The notes under the pieces are model-generated. The model ran no database searches. It saw nothing but the letters and a program-made list of their open reading frames with translations, and was not told where the DNA came from. Of a stretch of 64,000 nt of DNA, positions 55,001 through 63,827 are shown one piece after another. Every line of letters begins with the position of its first letter. Positions within the stretch are counted from its first letter, which is position 1. The translations under genes were made by a program, and so were the position numbers. Origin of the DNA: Thalassospira povalilytica (GTDB taxonomy: Bacteria; Pseudomonadota; Alphaproteobacteria; Rhodospirillales; Thalassospiraceae); the NCBI RefSeq assembly GCF_002844235.1, contig NZ_PGTS01000005.1, positions 62,001-126,000 on the forward strand, given 5' to 3'.

Positions 55001-56171
55001 TCCGAACAATCACAAGCAAACTGTCAGCAGCCCCGAAAGCGTCGTGGCCTATGACGCGGAACATTTCGCAAATGCCGTGGTGCCGCCCATTTTCCAGAAT
55101 TCTCTGTTCACATTCGAGAATTTCGACGAAATGGTCGAAACCTATGCCGGGCGCAAAACCCGACCGGTCTATTCGCGTGGGCTCAACCCGACGGTCCGTG
55201 CCTTCGAAGAAAAGATCGCCGCCCTTGAAAAGACCGAGGACGCCCTTGGTCTGGCAAGCGGCATGGCCGCCATTTCATCGGCTGTTCTGTCGGTGGTGAA
55301 ACCGGGCGACCGGATTGTGTCGGTCGAACATTGCTATCCCGATGCGTTCCGGTTTTTCGAAATGTTCCTGCGCGACATGAATGTCAGCGTCGATTACGTC
55401 GACGGCCGCGACCTTGATGCGGTGCGCGCCATTCTGCCCGGGGCCAAGGTGCTGTATCTTGAAAGCCCGACCAGCTGGACCTTCCACACCCATGATATCA
55501 AGGCCCTGTGCCAGATCGCGCGCGATCATGGTGCGGTTTCGATGATTGATAACAGCTGGGCATCCCCGGTCTTTTGTCAGCCAGCCACCCTTGGCTGTGA
55601 CGTAGTCATTCATTCGGCATCGAAATATATCGGCGGGCACAGCGATGTGGTGGCCGGTGTCATTGCCGGAAGCACCGATTTCATCGGTCGGGTGCGATCA
55701 ACGATCCTGCCCTATCTCGGGGCGAAATTGTCGGCCTTTGACGGGTGGTTGCTGTTGCGCGGATTGCGCACGCTTCCGGCACGCATGCGCGAACATCAAC
55801 GCTCGGCCATGATCATTGCCCGCAAACTTGCCGATCATCCCAAAGTAACCGCTGTTCACTATCCCGGCCTGATGGATCCGGCCGCCCCGGGACTAAGCGG
55901 TTCTTCCGGACTTTTTTCATTCGAATTCGCCCCCGAGGTCGACATCCCGACCTTTGTTGATGCGCTGCGCTTTTTCAAGATCGGCGTGTCCTGGGGCGGA
56001 CATGAAAGCCTGATTGTCCCCGCACTGGTTACGCGGGCGCAAGTGGGCGGGCCCAATTCGGCGATGCGCTTTGGCGTGCCCGAAAATCTGGTCCGCCTGC
56101 ATATCGGTCTCGAAAGCGCCGACGACCTCTGGTCTGACCTAGCGACCGCAATCGAGGCAAGCCTGAAGTAA
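54984..56171 (+). CDS. Cys/Met-metabolism PLP-dependent enzyme (cystathionine gamma-synthase/beta-lyase family)
   Basis: 395 residues, normal family length. PLP-binding Lys214 is in SASKYIGGHSD; Asp189 in SMIDNSW pairs with the pyridine nitrogen; YSRGLNPTVRAFEEKIAALE and LASGMAAISSA bind substrate and phosphate. Family members make or break C-S and related bonds in cysteine, homocysteine and O-acyl homoserine derivatives. The position in an operon with a GntR regulator and a MalFGK-type sugar importer is unusual for such an enzyme and hints that the imported substrate carries an amino-acid or thioether part. That link is inference. Confidence 0.9.
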   Translation: MKNNNNPNNHKQTVSSPESVVAYDAEHFANAVVPPIFQNSLFTFENFDEMVETYAGRKTRPVYSRGLNPTVRAFEEKIAALEKTEDALGLASGMAAISSAVLSVVKPGDRIVSVEHCYPDAFRFFEMFLRDMNVSVDYVDGRDLDAVRAILPGAKVLYLESPTSWTFHTHDIKALCQIARDHGAVSMIDNSWASPVFCQPATLGCDVVIHSASKYIGGHSDVVAGVIAGSTDFIGRVRSTILPYLGAKLSAFDGWLLLRGLRTLPARMREHQRSAMIIARKLADHPKVTAVHYPGLMDPAAPGLSGSSGLFSFEFAPEVDIPTFVDALRFFKIGVSWGGHESLIVPALVTRAQVGGPNSAMRFGVPENLVRLHIGLESADDLWSDLATAIEASLK

Positions 56172-56203
56172 GAACACTATCGTTTAAAACAGGGAACTTC
56201 ACC

Positions 56204-57472
56204 ATGAACTGGAAAACAACGCTACTGGCAGGTGTAACGACTATTGCGCTAACAAGTCAGGCCTATGCCGACACCACATTGAAGCTGGTCGAAGTGATCA
56301 CCAGCCCGGAACGCACCGAAACCCTCAAAGGGCTGGTCGCGGAATATGAGGCCGCCAACCCCGGTGTGACGGTTGAAATCACGTCCCTGCCCTGGGGGCA
56401 GGCATTCGAAAAATTCGCCACCATGGTTTCGGCCGGTCAGACCCCCGACATTGTCGAGATGCCCGACACCTGGCTGACGCTTTATGCCAATAATGGCGCG
56501 CTTGAAAGTCTTGAACCCTATCTGGCGAAATGGGACGGCGCGGAAACGCTGAATGATCGCGCCCTGGAATTTGCGCGCTCGGCCGGGAATACGGCCTATA
56601 TGCTGCCCTATGGTTTCTATCTTCGTGCGATGTTCTATAACAAGAAACTGTTCGAAGAAGCCGGTGTGACCGAAGTCCCCGAAACCCTCGAAGATTTCCG
56701 CGCTGCGGCCCAAAAGGTATCGGATCTTCCGGGCAAATACGGCTATTGCATGCGCGGCGGTCCGGGTGGACTGAATGGCTGGGTGATGTTTGGCGCGGCC
56801 ATGGCCGGTTCGAACGACTTCTTTACCGAAGACGGTCAAAGCACCTTCAATTCCGATGGCTGGAAAAATGGTCTGGAATATCTGGTCGATATCTACAAGG
56901 ACGGCCTGGCACCCAAAGACAGCCTGAACTGGGGCTTTAACGAAATTGTGGCCGGTTTCTATTCGGGTACCTGTGCGATGCTTGATCAGGACCCCGACGC
57001 CCTGATCGCCATTTCAAGCCGCATGAAAGAAGAAGATTTTGGCGTGACCACCATGCCAAAAGGCCCGTCGGGCAAGGCATTTCCGACCATCGGTTATGCC
57101 GGCTGGTCGATATTCTCAAACAGTGAACATAAAGACGAAGCCTGGAAACTGATTGCCCATCTTGAATCCAAGGACAGCAACCTGACCTGGAACAAGCGCA
57201 TCGGTGCCCTTCCGATCCATAACGGTGCCGAAAGCGATCCGTTCTTTGCCAGCCCGCAATTTGCCGGATGGTTCGCCGAACTGTCCGACCCGGATGTTCA
57301 CCCGACCGTCATGCCGACCCATCTTGAAGAATTTGCCTTCTTCAAGGACAGCCTGGTCATCCGCACCAGTCAGGAAGCCATGCTGGGCCGGATCACCCCG
57401 GAAGAACTGGCCAATCAGTGGGCAGAATATCTGACCCCGGCACAGAAAAACTGGATGCAGGCAAATCAGTGA
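56204..57472 (+). CDS. Extracellular sugar-binding protein of second ABC importer
   Basis: 422 residues with a Sec signal peptide (to about QAYAD) and GGGAA upstream. Family 1 solute-binding features: EYEAANPGVTVEITSLPWGQAFEKFATMVSAGQTPDIVEMPDTW and GYAGWSIFSNSEHKDEAWKLIAHL. It binds an oligosaccharide or sugar derivative in the periplasm. The stop overlaps the GTG start of the next gene. Not closely similar in pattern to the binding protein at 9112. Confidence 0.92.
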   Translation: MNWKTTLLAGVTTIALTSQAYADTTLKLVEVITSPERTETLKGLVAEYEAANPGVTVEITSLPWGQAFEKFATMVSAGQTPDIVEMPDTWLTLYANNGALESLEPYLAKWDGAETLNDRALEFARSAGNTAYMLPYGFYLRAMFYNKKLFEEAGVTEVPETLEDFRAAAQKVSDLPGKYGYCMRGGPGGLNGWVMFGAAMAGSNDFFTEDGQSTFNSDGWKNGLEYLVDIYKDGLAPKDSLNWGFNEIVAGFYSGTCAMLDQDPDALIAISSRMKEEDFGVTTMPKGPSGKAFPTIGYAGWSIFSNSEHKDEAWKLIAHLESKDSNLTWNKRIGALPIHNGAESDPFFASPQFAGWFAELSDPDVHPTVMPTHLEEFAFFKDSLVIRTSQEAMLGRITPEELANQWAEYLTPAQKNWMQANQ

Positions 57473-58410
57473 CCACTGTAACCCAAACCGGAAAACTCCC
57501 CGTCGAAAGACGGGGGGGCTTCTCACGGAAGATTTCCGGGATTATCGAACCATATCTTTATGTCTCGCCGGCCCTTGTCCTGATCATCGCGGTAATGTTG
57601 ATGCCGCTGATCCTTGGACTGAGCTACGCCTTTCGCGACATCCGCATCCTTAATCCGTTCAGCGGCGGTTTTGTCGGCACGGCCCATTTCGAAGCCCTGA
57701 TTTCCGATCAGGCTTTTCTGGGCGCGCTTGCCAATACCGCATGGTGGACATTCGGATCCCTGCTGTTTCAGTTCAGCCTTGGCCTTATTCTGGCACTTTT
57801 GCTGAACCGGCAGTTTCTGGGCCGTCGACTGGTGCAGGCACTGGTGTTCCTGCCATGGGCGGTGCCGACCTTTTTGTCGGGTCTGAACTGGGCATGGATG
57901 TTCAACCCGGTGGTCGGCCCGCTGCCGCACTGGATGACGTCGCTTGGCCTGATGGCCGAACCGTTCAATATCCTGTCTGATCCCGACCTTGCGATGTGGG
58001 GGCCGATCATTGCCAATATCTGGTTTGGCATTCCGTTCTTTGCCATCACCATGCTGGCCGCCCTGCAATCGATCCCCAAGGAACTCTACGAGGCAGCGTC
58101 CATTGACGGCGCAACCACCCGACAGCAATTCATCAGCATCACCCTGCCCTTCCTTGCGCCCACCATTGCCATCACGCTGATGTTGCGCACCATCTGGATT
58201 GCCAATTTCGCCGATCTGATTGTCGTCATGACCAATGGCGGCCCGGCAGATTCCACCCAGATCGTTGCCTCCTACATCTTTACCCAGGCCTTCCGCCGGC
58301 TTGATTTCGGCTATGCCTCGGCGATTGCTGCGGTGCTTCTGGTTCTGTTGCTGGCCTATGCGCTCAGTGTGATCGCGCTGCGCCGTGCCATGACCCATGC
58401 CGATAGTTAG
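57469..58410 (+). CDS. Carbohydrate ABC transporter permease (MalF type)
   Basis: 313 residues from a GTG at 57469 that overlaps the preceding stop (GTGA) and has CAGG at 7 nt; a longer frame from 57418 runs inside the previous gene and is less likely. Six membrane helices and the EAA loop LYEAASIDGATTRQQFISITLP are visible. Partner of the permease at 58423. Confidence 0.92.
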   Translation: MTTVTQTGKLPVERRGGFSRKISGIIEPYLYVSPALVLIIAVMLMPLILGLSYAFRDIRILNPFSGGFVGTAHFEALISDQAFLGALANTAWWTFGSLLFQFSLGLILALLLNRQFLGRRLVQALVFLPWAVPTFLSGLNWAWMFNPVVGPLPHWMTSLGLMAEPFNILSDPDLAMWGPIIANIWFGIPFFAITMLAALQSIPKELYEAASIDGATTRQQFISITLPFLAPTIAITLMLRTIWIANFADLIVVMTNGGPADSTQIVASYIFTQAFRRLDFGYASAIAAVLLVLLLAYALSVIALRRAMTHADS

Positions 58411-58422
58411 GAACCCCGCCCC

Positions 58423-59274
58423 ATGACCCTGACCGGACAAACTTCAACGCGCAAATGGCTCTATTGGGGCAGTCATTATCTGATGATTGCCGCCTTTGTG
58501 ATCTTTGCGCTGTTTCCGCTTTACTGGTTGCTCAAGGTTTCGGTGACGCCCAACGACATCCTTTATACCGAAGGGGTCCGGATGTGGCCGTCGCGCACCA
58601 CCTGGGAGAACTACACATTCGTTCTGACCCAAAGCAACTTTCCGCATTATTTCCTGAATTCCGTGATTGTCGCGGGCACGACCGCCATTGTCACAACGCT
58701 GGTGGCCGCCCTTACGGGATATGCGTTTTCGCGCTTTGCCTTTCGCGGCAAGGTGATCATCGTCGCATTGATGCTGATTACGCAGATGTTCCCGCTGGTG
58801 ATGCTGATTGCGCCGATCTTCAAAATTCTGGCCCCGCTTGGCCTGACCGACAGCCTGACCGGGCTGATCATTGTCTATACGGCGTTCAATGTGCCATTTG
58901 CGACCTTTTTGATGCAGTCCTTCTTTGACGGCATCCCCAAGGATCTTGAAGAAGCCGCGATGATTGATGGCAATACCCGGTTTGAAGCATTCCGGGCCAT
59001 TATCCTGCCGCTCACACTTCCGGGTGTGGCGGCGACGCTTGGCTTTGTCTTTACCGCCGCCTGGAGCGAACTTCTGTTTGCCCTGATGCTGGTCAGCAGC
59101 GAGTCCGCATCGACCTTCCCGGTCGGGCTTCTGTCATTCGTTTCAAAATTCAGTGTCGATTTCGGCCAGATGATGGCTGCCGGTGTGCTGGCACTTATTC
59201 CCGCCTGTCTGTTCTTCCTGCTGATCCAGCGTTATCTGGTGCAGGGGCTTACGGCTGGCGCGGTCAAAGGATAA
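58423..59274 (+). CDS. Carbohydrate ABC transporter permease (MalG type)
   Basis: 283 residues, six membrane helices, EAA loop LEEAAMIDGNTRFEAFRAIILP and the C-terminal VQGLTAGAVKG signature of MalG-type subunits. It starts 12 nt after the MalF-type gene and is followed 13 nt later by the ATPase gene. Confidence 0.93.
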   Translation: MTLTGQTSTRKWLYWGSHYLMIAAFVIFALFPLYWLLKVSVTPNDILYTEGVRMWPSRTTWENYTFVLTQSNFPHYFLNSVIVAGTTAIVTTLVAALTGYAFSRFAFRGKVIIVALMLITQMFPLVMLIAPIFKILAPLGLTDSLTGLIIVYTAFNVPFATFLMQSFFDGIPKDLEEAAMIDGNTRFEAFRAIILPLTLPGVAATLGFVFTAAWSELLFALMLVSSESASTFPVGLLSFVSKFSVDFGQMMAAGVLALIPACLFFLLIQRYLVQGLTAGAVKG

Positions 59275-59287
59275 GAGGACGTTTCAT

Positions 59288-60403
59288 ATGGCTTCCATTC
59301 AAATTGCAAATGCGCGCAAAAGCTATGGCGCGGTCGATGTTTTGCACGGCATTGATCTTGATATTTCGGACGGGGAATTCATCGTCCTTGTCGGTCCGTC
59401 GGGCTGTGGCAAATCGACGTTGCTGCGCATGATTGCCGGACTTGAAGACATCACATCGGGCGATATTTCGATTGCCGGAACCGTGGTCAATGAATTGCAA
59501 CCCAAGGACCGCGACATCGCCATGGTGTTTCAGTCCTATGCCCTTTATCCGCACATGTCGGTTGCCGAAAATATGAGCTACGCCCTGACCTTGCGCAAAA
59601 CCGCCAGGGAAAAAATCGCCGATGCGATTTCAGGCGTTGCCGAAATTCTTGGCCTGACCGCCCTTCTGGAACGCCGGCCCAAGGCGCTTTCCGGCGGGCA
59701 ACGTCAACGTGTTGCCATGGGGCGTGCGATTGTGCGCAAACCCCAGGCGTTTCTGTTTGACGAACCGTTATCGAACCTTGATGCGCGCCTGCGCGAACAG
59801 ATGCGCACCGAAATCCGCAAACTGCATCGCCGACTTGGCGCCACATCGGTCTATGTCACGCACGATCAGATCGAAGCCATGACCATGGCCGACCGGATTG
59901 TCGCCATGCATGACGGCATCATTCAGCAGGTCGGAAGCCCGGTCGAAATCTATGACCGGCCGGCCAACATCTTTGTTGCCAGCTTCATCGGCTCACCGGC
60001 CATGAACTTCCTGGAAGGAAGCTATGAACAGGTCGGGGAAAACAGTGCGGGCATCCGCCTGACTGACGGTGCGCTGGTACCGGTTTTGCCCGCGCGCGAT
60101 GCCCAACACAATCAGCCGGTGACACTGGGTGCGCGCCCGGAACATATCACCATCGTCTCTGACGGGGAAAACGGCCTTCCGGCCAAGGTTGAACTGATCG
60201 AACCGATGGGCCTGTCGACCCTGGTCCACGTGACGCTGGCGGGCAAACCGATCAAGATTTTCACCATGGATCGCCCGGCCTATGCGGTTGACAGCTTCAT
60301 CCATATCGCCTTTGACATGGCAAAGGTCCATGTCTTTGACAGCGCATCGGAAAAGCGCCTTCCCCCGGCAAGCGAACCGCATGGTGATCATGCCGGTCAA
60401 TGA
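59288..60403 (+). CDS. Sugar ABC transporter ATP-binding protein (UgpC/MalK type, second importer)
   Basis: 371 residues. Walker A GPSGCGKST at 36-44, Q loop FQSYALYPHM, signature LSGGQRQRVAMGRAIV, Walker B FLFDEPLSNLD (Phe-rich variant) and a C-terminal TOBE domain. Paralogous to the ATPase at 5130, with the same first-domain layout. AGGA lies 8 nt upstream of the ATG. Last gene of the operon before a terminator. Confidence 0.95.
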   Translation: MASIQIANARKSYGAVDVLHGIDLDISDGEFIVLVGPSGCGKSTLLRMIAGLEDITSGDISIAGTVVNELQPKDRDIAMVFQSYALYPHMSVAENMSYALTLRKTAREKIADAISGVAEILGLTALLERRPKALSGGQRQRVAMGRAIVRKPQAFLFDEPLSNLDARLREQMRTEIRKLHRRLGATSVYVTHDQIEAMTMADRIVAMHDGIIQQVGSPVEIYDRPANIFVASFIGSPAMNFLEGSYEQVGENSAGIRLTDGALVPVLPARDAQHNQPVTLGARPEHITIVSDGENGLPAKVELIEPMGLSTLVHVTLAGKPIKIFTMDRPAYAVDSFIHIAFDMAKVHVFDSASEKRLPPASEPHGDHAGQ

Positions 60404-60432
60404 TCAACCAACGATCTGGCACCGCTAAAGAC

Positions 60433-60466
60433 AAAGGGCGGGCGAACCAAGTTCCCCGCCCTTTAC
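60433..60466 (+). terminator. Rho-independent terminator after second sugar importer operon
   Basis: AAAGGGCGGG (60433-60442) and CCCGCCCTTT (60455-60464) are perfect 10-bp arms with a 12-nt loop. Confidence 0.8.
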
Positions 60467-60505
60467 TTATAGCTCTGCCTTTGCCCGGGCCGTATCACCG
60501 GCACT

Positions 60506-60529
60506 GACACCGACACCGACACCGACACC
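60506..60529. repeat. GACACC microsatellite (four tandem copies)
   Basis: Four exact head-to-tail copies of GACACC lie in the gap between the importer operon terminator and the binding-protein gene at 60649. Function unknown; probably prone to slippage. Confidence 0.85.
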
Positions 60530-60648
60530 GGCTTTGACACACGGGAATTGATCAAAGATTTTCAACCCACGCGCAATTTTACCGCAACGCACCGGTGAAA
60601 TTGCACCGGGCAGCGGCCATATGTTTCAGATCGCGTTGTGTTTGAGAC

Positions 60649-61434
60649 ATGCTGATGATCTCCCTTATCCGATATGCAGTTGTTTTGATGATAGCTCTGT
60701 TTGCCCCGACCATTGCCGGGGCGAACCACAAGCTTGTCATCACCACCAACATCTATCCGCCCTATGTGCGCGACGATGTCGAAGAAAGCTTCCTGCCTGC
60801 CCTTTTTGAAGAAATCGGCAAGGAAATGGGGGTGACATTTGTTTTGAATATTCAGCCATGGAAACGCTGCGAACAATCGGTCGCCGATCTTGAGGCCTGG
60901 GGCACCTTTCCCTATACCCGCACGCCCGAACGCGATGCGCGGTTCCTGTTTTCCGACCCGATCTATTTTTCGGAATCCCGGTTTTTTGCCTATCACGATC
61001 CAAATGAAAACAAAACGAACCAGCCGCCCGAAACCTATGACCAGCTATCGGACCTCAAACCCTGGATCATCGGCGGCATTCAGGGATATTATTACGAGCC
61101 GCTTTTTGCGCAGACCGGCCTTTACACCGACTATGCCCTAAGCGAGAGGCAGAATTTTGAACGGCTGATGCTGGGCCGGATTGACCTTTTTCCGGCCGCA
61201 ACCACGGTGGGGTGGCATCTGATCAATCAGATGTTTCCCGCCGAAGTCGCCCGCAATTTCCGAACCCTTGATCCGCCGCTGGTTGCCAATGCGCCGCTGC
61301 ATCTGATGACGTCAAAGGACTATCCGAATACAGAAACCTGGCTGGTGCGGTTCAACAAAGCCCTTCAGACCATCCATCAAAACGGCACCTTCGCCCGGCT
61401 GGTGGAGAAATATGGTCTGGTGATGCGCTATTAG
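60649..61434 (+). CDS. Orphan periplasmic substrate-binding protein (family 3, amino-acid type)
   Basis: 261 residues with a short signal peptide (to about IAGAN); the ATG at 60655 is an alternative start. The family 3 fold is visible: LVITTNIYPPYVRDD, GWHLINQMF and the C-terminal LVRFNKALQTIHQNGTFARLVEKYGL. It lacks a linked permease or ATPase, as is common for paralogues that sense or scavenge compounds in marine alphaproteobacteria. WKRCEQSVADLEAWGTFPYTRTPERDARFLFSDPIYF is the ligand-pocket region. Ligand unknown. Confidence 0.85.
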   Translation: MLMISLIRYAVVLMIALFAPTIAGANHKLVITTNIYPPYVRDDVEESFLPALFEEIGKEMGVTFVLNIQPWKRCEQSVADLEAWGTFPYTRTPERDARFLFSDPIYFSESRFFAYHDPNENKTNQPPETYDQLSDLKPWIIGGIQGYYYEPLFAQTGLYTDYALSERQNFERLMLGRIDLFPAATTVGWHLINQMFPAEVARNFRTLDPPLVANAPLHLMTSKDYPNTETWLVRFNKALQTIHQNGTFARLVEKYGLVMRY

Positions 61435-61443
61435 AATAGCAGC

Positions 61444-61467
61444 GGCAGGGAACCGGGGTCCCCTGCC
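61444..61467. terminator. Hairpin between convergent genes
   Basis: GGCAGGG (61444-61450) and CCCTGCC (61461-61467), extendable inward by ACC/GGT, lie between the stops of the binding-protein and NAT genes. No T run, so termination strength is doubtful. Confidence 0.5.
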
Positions 61468-61519
61468 ACGCTTCAACGCCAAACCGCAGACACCGCACAT
61501 CCGCCCGCGGTTTCGGGCG

Positions 61520-62428
61520 CTATATCAACCGCGAAAAGGCGATTTTCCAGCTTTCCTTGGGCGCGATGCCGAAAATGTCGGCCAAGGTCTGGGGAATGTC
61601 GCCAACGGCGAGTTTGTGTTGCTCTTCCTCGCCGGTGACAAGCCGGATGGTCAGACGATTGTTCAGAAGTGTGAACCGCGCAAACGGGGCGGATCGCGCC
61701 ACCATCAGGGTTTTGCAAAACCCGCTGTCGGGATGATCGGATGCGTACCAGTTCATGACCTCGTAATCGATGTCGGCCACCGGTGCGATATCGATCTCAT
61801 GCACGGCCTTCCACACACCATCACGTTCAAGTTCGACAAAATAGCTGTGCTCACCCTTGGTCACGCGATAGGTGTCATGCGGGGTGACCTGTGGCATGGC
61901 GGTATCAAGCAGCAAGGGCGCGGTCGGCACACATCCGCCAAGACCGACATCGGCCAGCCATGCCTCGCCATCGATGGTCACCCGGTTGGCCATGTGGCAG
62001 CGCGGGCGTGGCAGATCATTTTCGCCATACCCCCACAACACCCGTCCGGCCAGACCTTCGACCGCAAAACCAAGGCTGCGCAACACGCGGCGGAACAGGG
62101 AATTCTGTTCGAAACAATATCCGCCCCGCCCGTCATGGATCAGTTTCTGATCCACATCTTCGGGCGCGATGCTGATGGGTTTGTCATTGAACACATCAAT
62201 CGCTTCGAACGGGATATTGGCCGGATGCAGGGCATGCAGGGTTTGCAAGACTTCAAGGGTCGCTTCGCGCGGGCCGTCATAACCGATCCGGGCGAAATAG
62301 GCATCAAGATCGACTTCCTGAACCGGTATGCAGACCGGCTTTGCCCAACTGGCATTGACCCGGCTTTGCAAAAAATTGTGATCATTGGCGGGTGTGACGT
62401 CACGGCTTATTGGCTGGGGACTGTTCAT
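61520..62428 (-). CDS. nat: Arylamine N-acetyltransferase
   Basis: 302 residues from the ATG at 62428 (GGAG at 7 nt); the longer frame is unsupported. The catalytic triad is complete: Cys105 in GRGGYCFEQN, His145 in PRCHMANRV and Asp160 in AWLADVGLGG. The family transfers acetyl from acetyl-CoA to arylamines or hydrazines through an acetyl-Cys intermediate; in bacteria some members act in antibiotic or secondary-metabolite pathways. It is cytoplasmic and monocistronic, convergent with the upstream binding-protein gene. Physiological substrate unknown. Confidence 0.95.
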   Translation of the reverse strand: MNSPQPISRDVTPANDHNFLQSRVNASWAKPVCIPVQEVDLDAYFARIGYDGPREATLEVLQTLHALHPANIPFEAIDVFNDKPISIAPEDVDQKLIHDGRGGYCFEQNSLFRRVLRSLGFAVEGLAGRVLWGYGENDLPRPRCHMANRVTIDGEAWLADVGLGGCVPTAPLLLDTAMPQVTPHDTYRVTKGEHSYFVELERDGVWKAVHEIDIAPVADIDYEVMNWYASDHPDSGFCKTLMVARSAPFARFTLLNNRLTIRLVTGEEEQHKLAVGDIPQTLADIFGIAPKESWKIAFSRLI

Positions 62429-62819
62429 CAATCGGCTCCATATTCCTGATGATATTTTCATCTCATGGAACAGGACGATAGAATCTCAACCAATGTTAAG
62501 GTCAAAAGGAAAAAATTGTCTTTTTGCTTTTTGGCACCGAAATCGAACAATCTTCGACAATATGACGATATTCGGGACCACATCACAACAATGACCGGCC
62601 ATAGCCGCCCCATACAAGCAACAATCAATCAATTAGACGCATGATCCACAGCTTTTGCACGACAGCGCCCCTCATCCTGTGATAATCAGTAACTAAATCG
62701 ATTTTAGACGGTCGCCGGGATCACCCCACCACGGAAAACGTCCGGGCAGACCGATGGAAACGTCGCCATATCAAACAAAGACGGATAGCCATATCCGTTC
62801 CTGACCCAGGAAAGTTGCC
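62429..62819. other. Divergent promoter region between NAT and aminotransferase genes
   Basis: About 391 bases, partly AT-rich around 62500-62580, holding the promoters of both neighbours. No convincing small gene or structured RNA was found. Confidence 0.6.
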
Positions 62820-63674
62820 ATGCGTACTGTTTATGTGAACGGCGAATTTTTGCCGGAAACCGAAGCCAAGATTTCGATCTTTGACCGATCCTTCTTGTTT
62901 GCCGATGGCGTGTATGAAGTGACCTCGGTGCTTGATGGCAAACTGATTGACTTCATGGGTCATATGAAGCGTCTTGAACGCTCGCTTTCCGAACTCAAAT
63001 TTGCTTTCAAGCCTGATATCGATCAGCTGCTTGAAGCCCACCGCGAGCTGGTAAAGCGCAACGACATCACCGAAGGCCTGATTTATCTTCAGGTCTCGCG
63101 GGGGTCGGCTGGTGATCGTGATTTCGCAATCAACCCGGAAACCACGCCGACCATCGTTATGTTCACGCAAAGCAAATCGCTGATCAAATCAGCCCTGGCC
63201 GAACGTGGACAGAAAATCGTCACCTTCCCTGATATCCGCTGGCGCCGGTCCGACATCAAGACCGTGCAGCTGCTTTATGCGTCGCTTCTCAAAACCGAAG
63301 CCGCATCCAAGGGGGCGGATGATGGATGGATGGTTCTCGATGGCTTTGTCACCGAAGGATCGTCAAACAACGCCTATATCGTGACCCAGGACGGCACGAT
63401 TGTAACCCGCGAACTTTCGACCGACATTCTGCATGGCATCACCCGCGCATCGGTTCTGAAATGTGCCGAGGAATTGCAGCTCAAGATCGAAGAACGCCAC
63501 TTCACGATTGAAGAAGCCCAGAATGCAAAAGAAGCATTCTCGACCTCGGCCTCGGCCTTTGTCTGCCCGGTGGTTGAAATCGATGACAAGAAAATCGGCG
63601 ATGGCGTTCCCGGCCCGATCGCCAAGCGCCTGCGCGAGATTTACATCGAAGCCAACCGCGCCACCGCGCTCTGA
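62820..63674 (+). CDS. dat: D-amino-acid aminotransferase (class IV PLP enzyme)
   Basis: 284 residues with AGGAA at 7 nt. Fold-type IV features: MRTVYVNGEFLPETEAKISIFDRSFLFADGVYEV, the PLP Lys147 in RRSDIKTVQLLYAS, and DGFVTEGSSNNAYIV (PLP-phosphate and cofactor contacts). The pattern fits D-alanine aminotransferase better than branched-chain aminotransferase or 4-amino-4-deoxychorismate lyase. It would interconvert D-amino acids and 2-oxo acids, supplying D-Glu or D-Ala for peptidoglycan or degrading D-amino acids. A terminator follows at 63702. Confidence 0.9.
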   Translation: MRTVYVNGEFLPETEAKISIFDRSFLFADGVYEVTSVLDGKLIDFMGHMKRLERSLSELKFAFKPDIDQLLEAHRELVKRNDITEGLIYLQVSRGSAGDRDFAINPETTPTIVMFTQSKSLIKSALAERGQKIVTFPDIRWRRSDIKTVQLLYASLLKTEAASKGADDGWMVLDGFVTEGSSNNAYIVTQDGTIVTRELSTDILHGITRASVLKCAEELQLKIEERHFTIEEAQNAKEAFSTSASAFVCPVVEIDDKKIGDGVPGPIAKRLREIYIEANRATAL

Positions 63675-63701
63675 TCGGCTCCTACATCTGCGTCCCAACG
63701 C

Positions 63702-63733
63702 AAACGCCGCCTGCAACCGGGCGGCGTTTTTCT
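63702..63733 (+). terminator. Rho-independent terminator after aminotransferase gene
   Basis: AAACGCCGCC (63702-63711) and GGCGGCGTTT (63720-63729) are perfect 10-bp arms with an 8-nt loop, followed by TTCTTT. Confidence 0.85.
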
Positions 63734-63827
63734 TTGTGGCCTAACCTGTCCTTTTCCCCTAACACTCGAAGACAGATGGCAAAACGCCCCAACAAACATG
63801 CCATCAAAAGGGAAAGCGCCACCAACC

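Noticed and set aside
60506..60529. GACACC repeat as a CRISPR-like or origin iteron array
   Set aside because: Only four copies of six bases with no spacers and no replication genes nearby.
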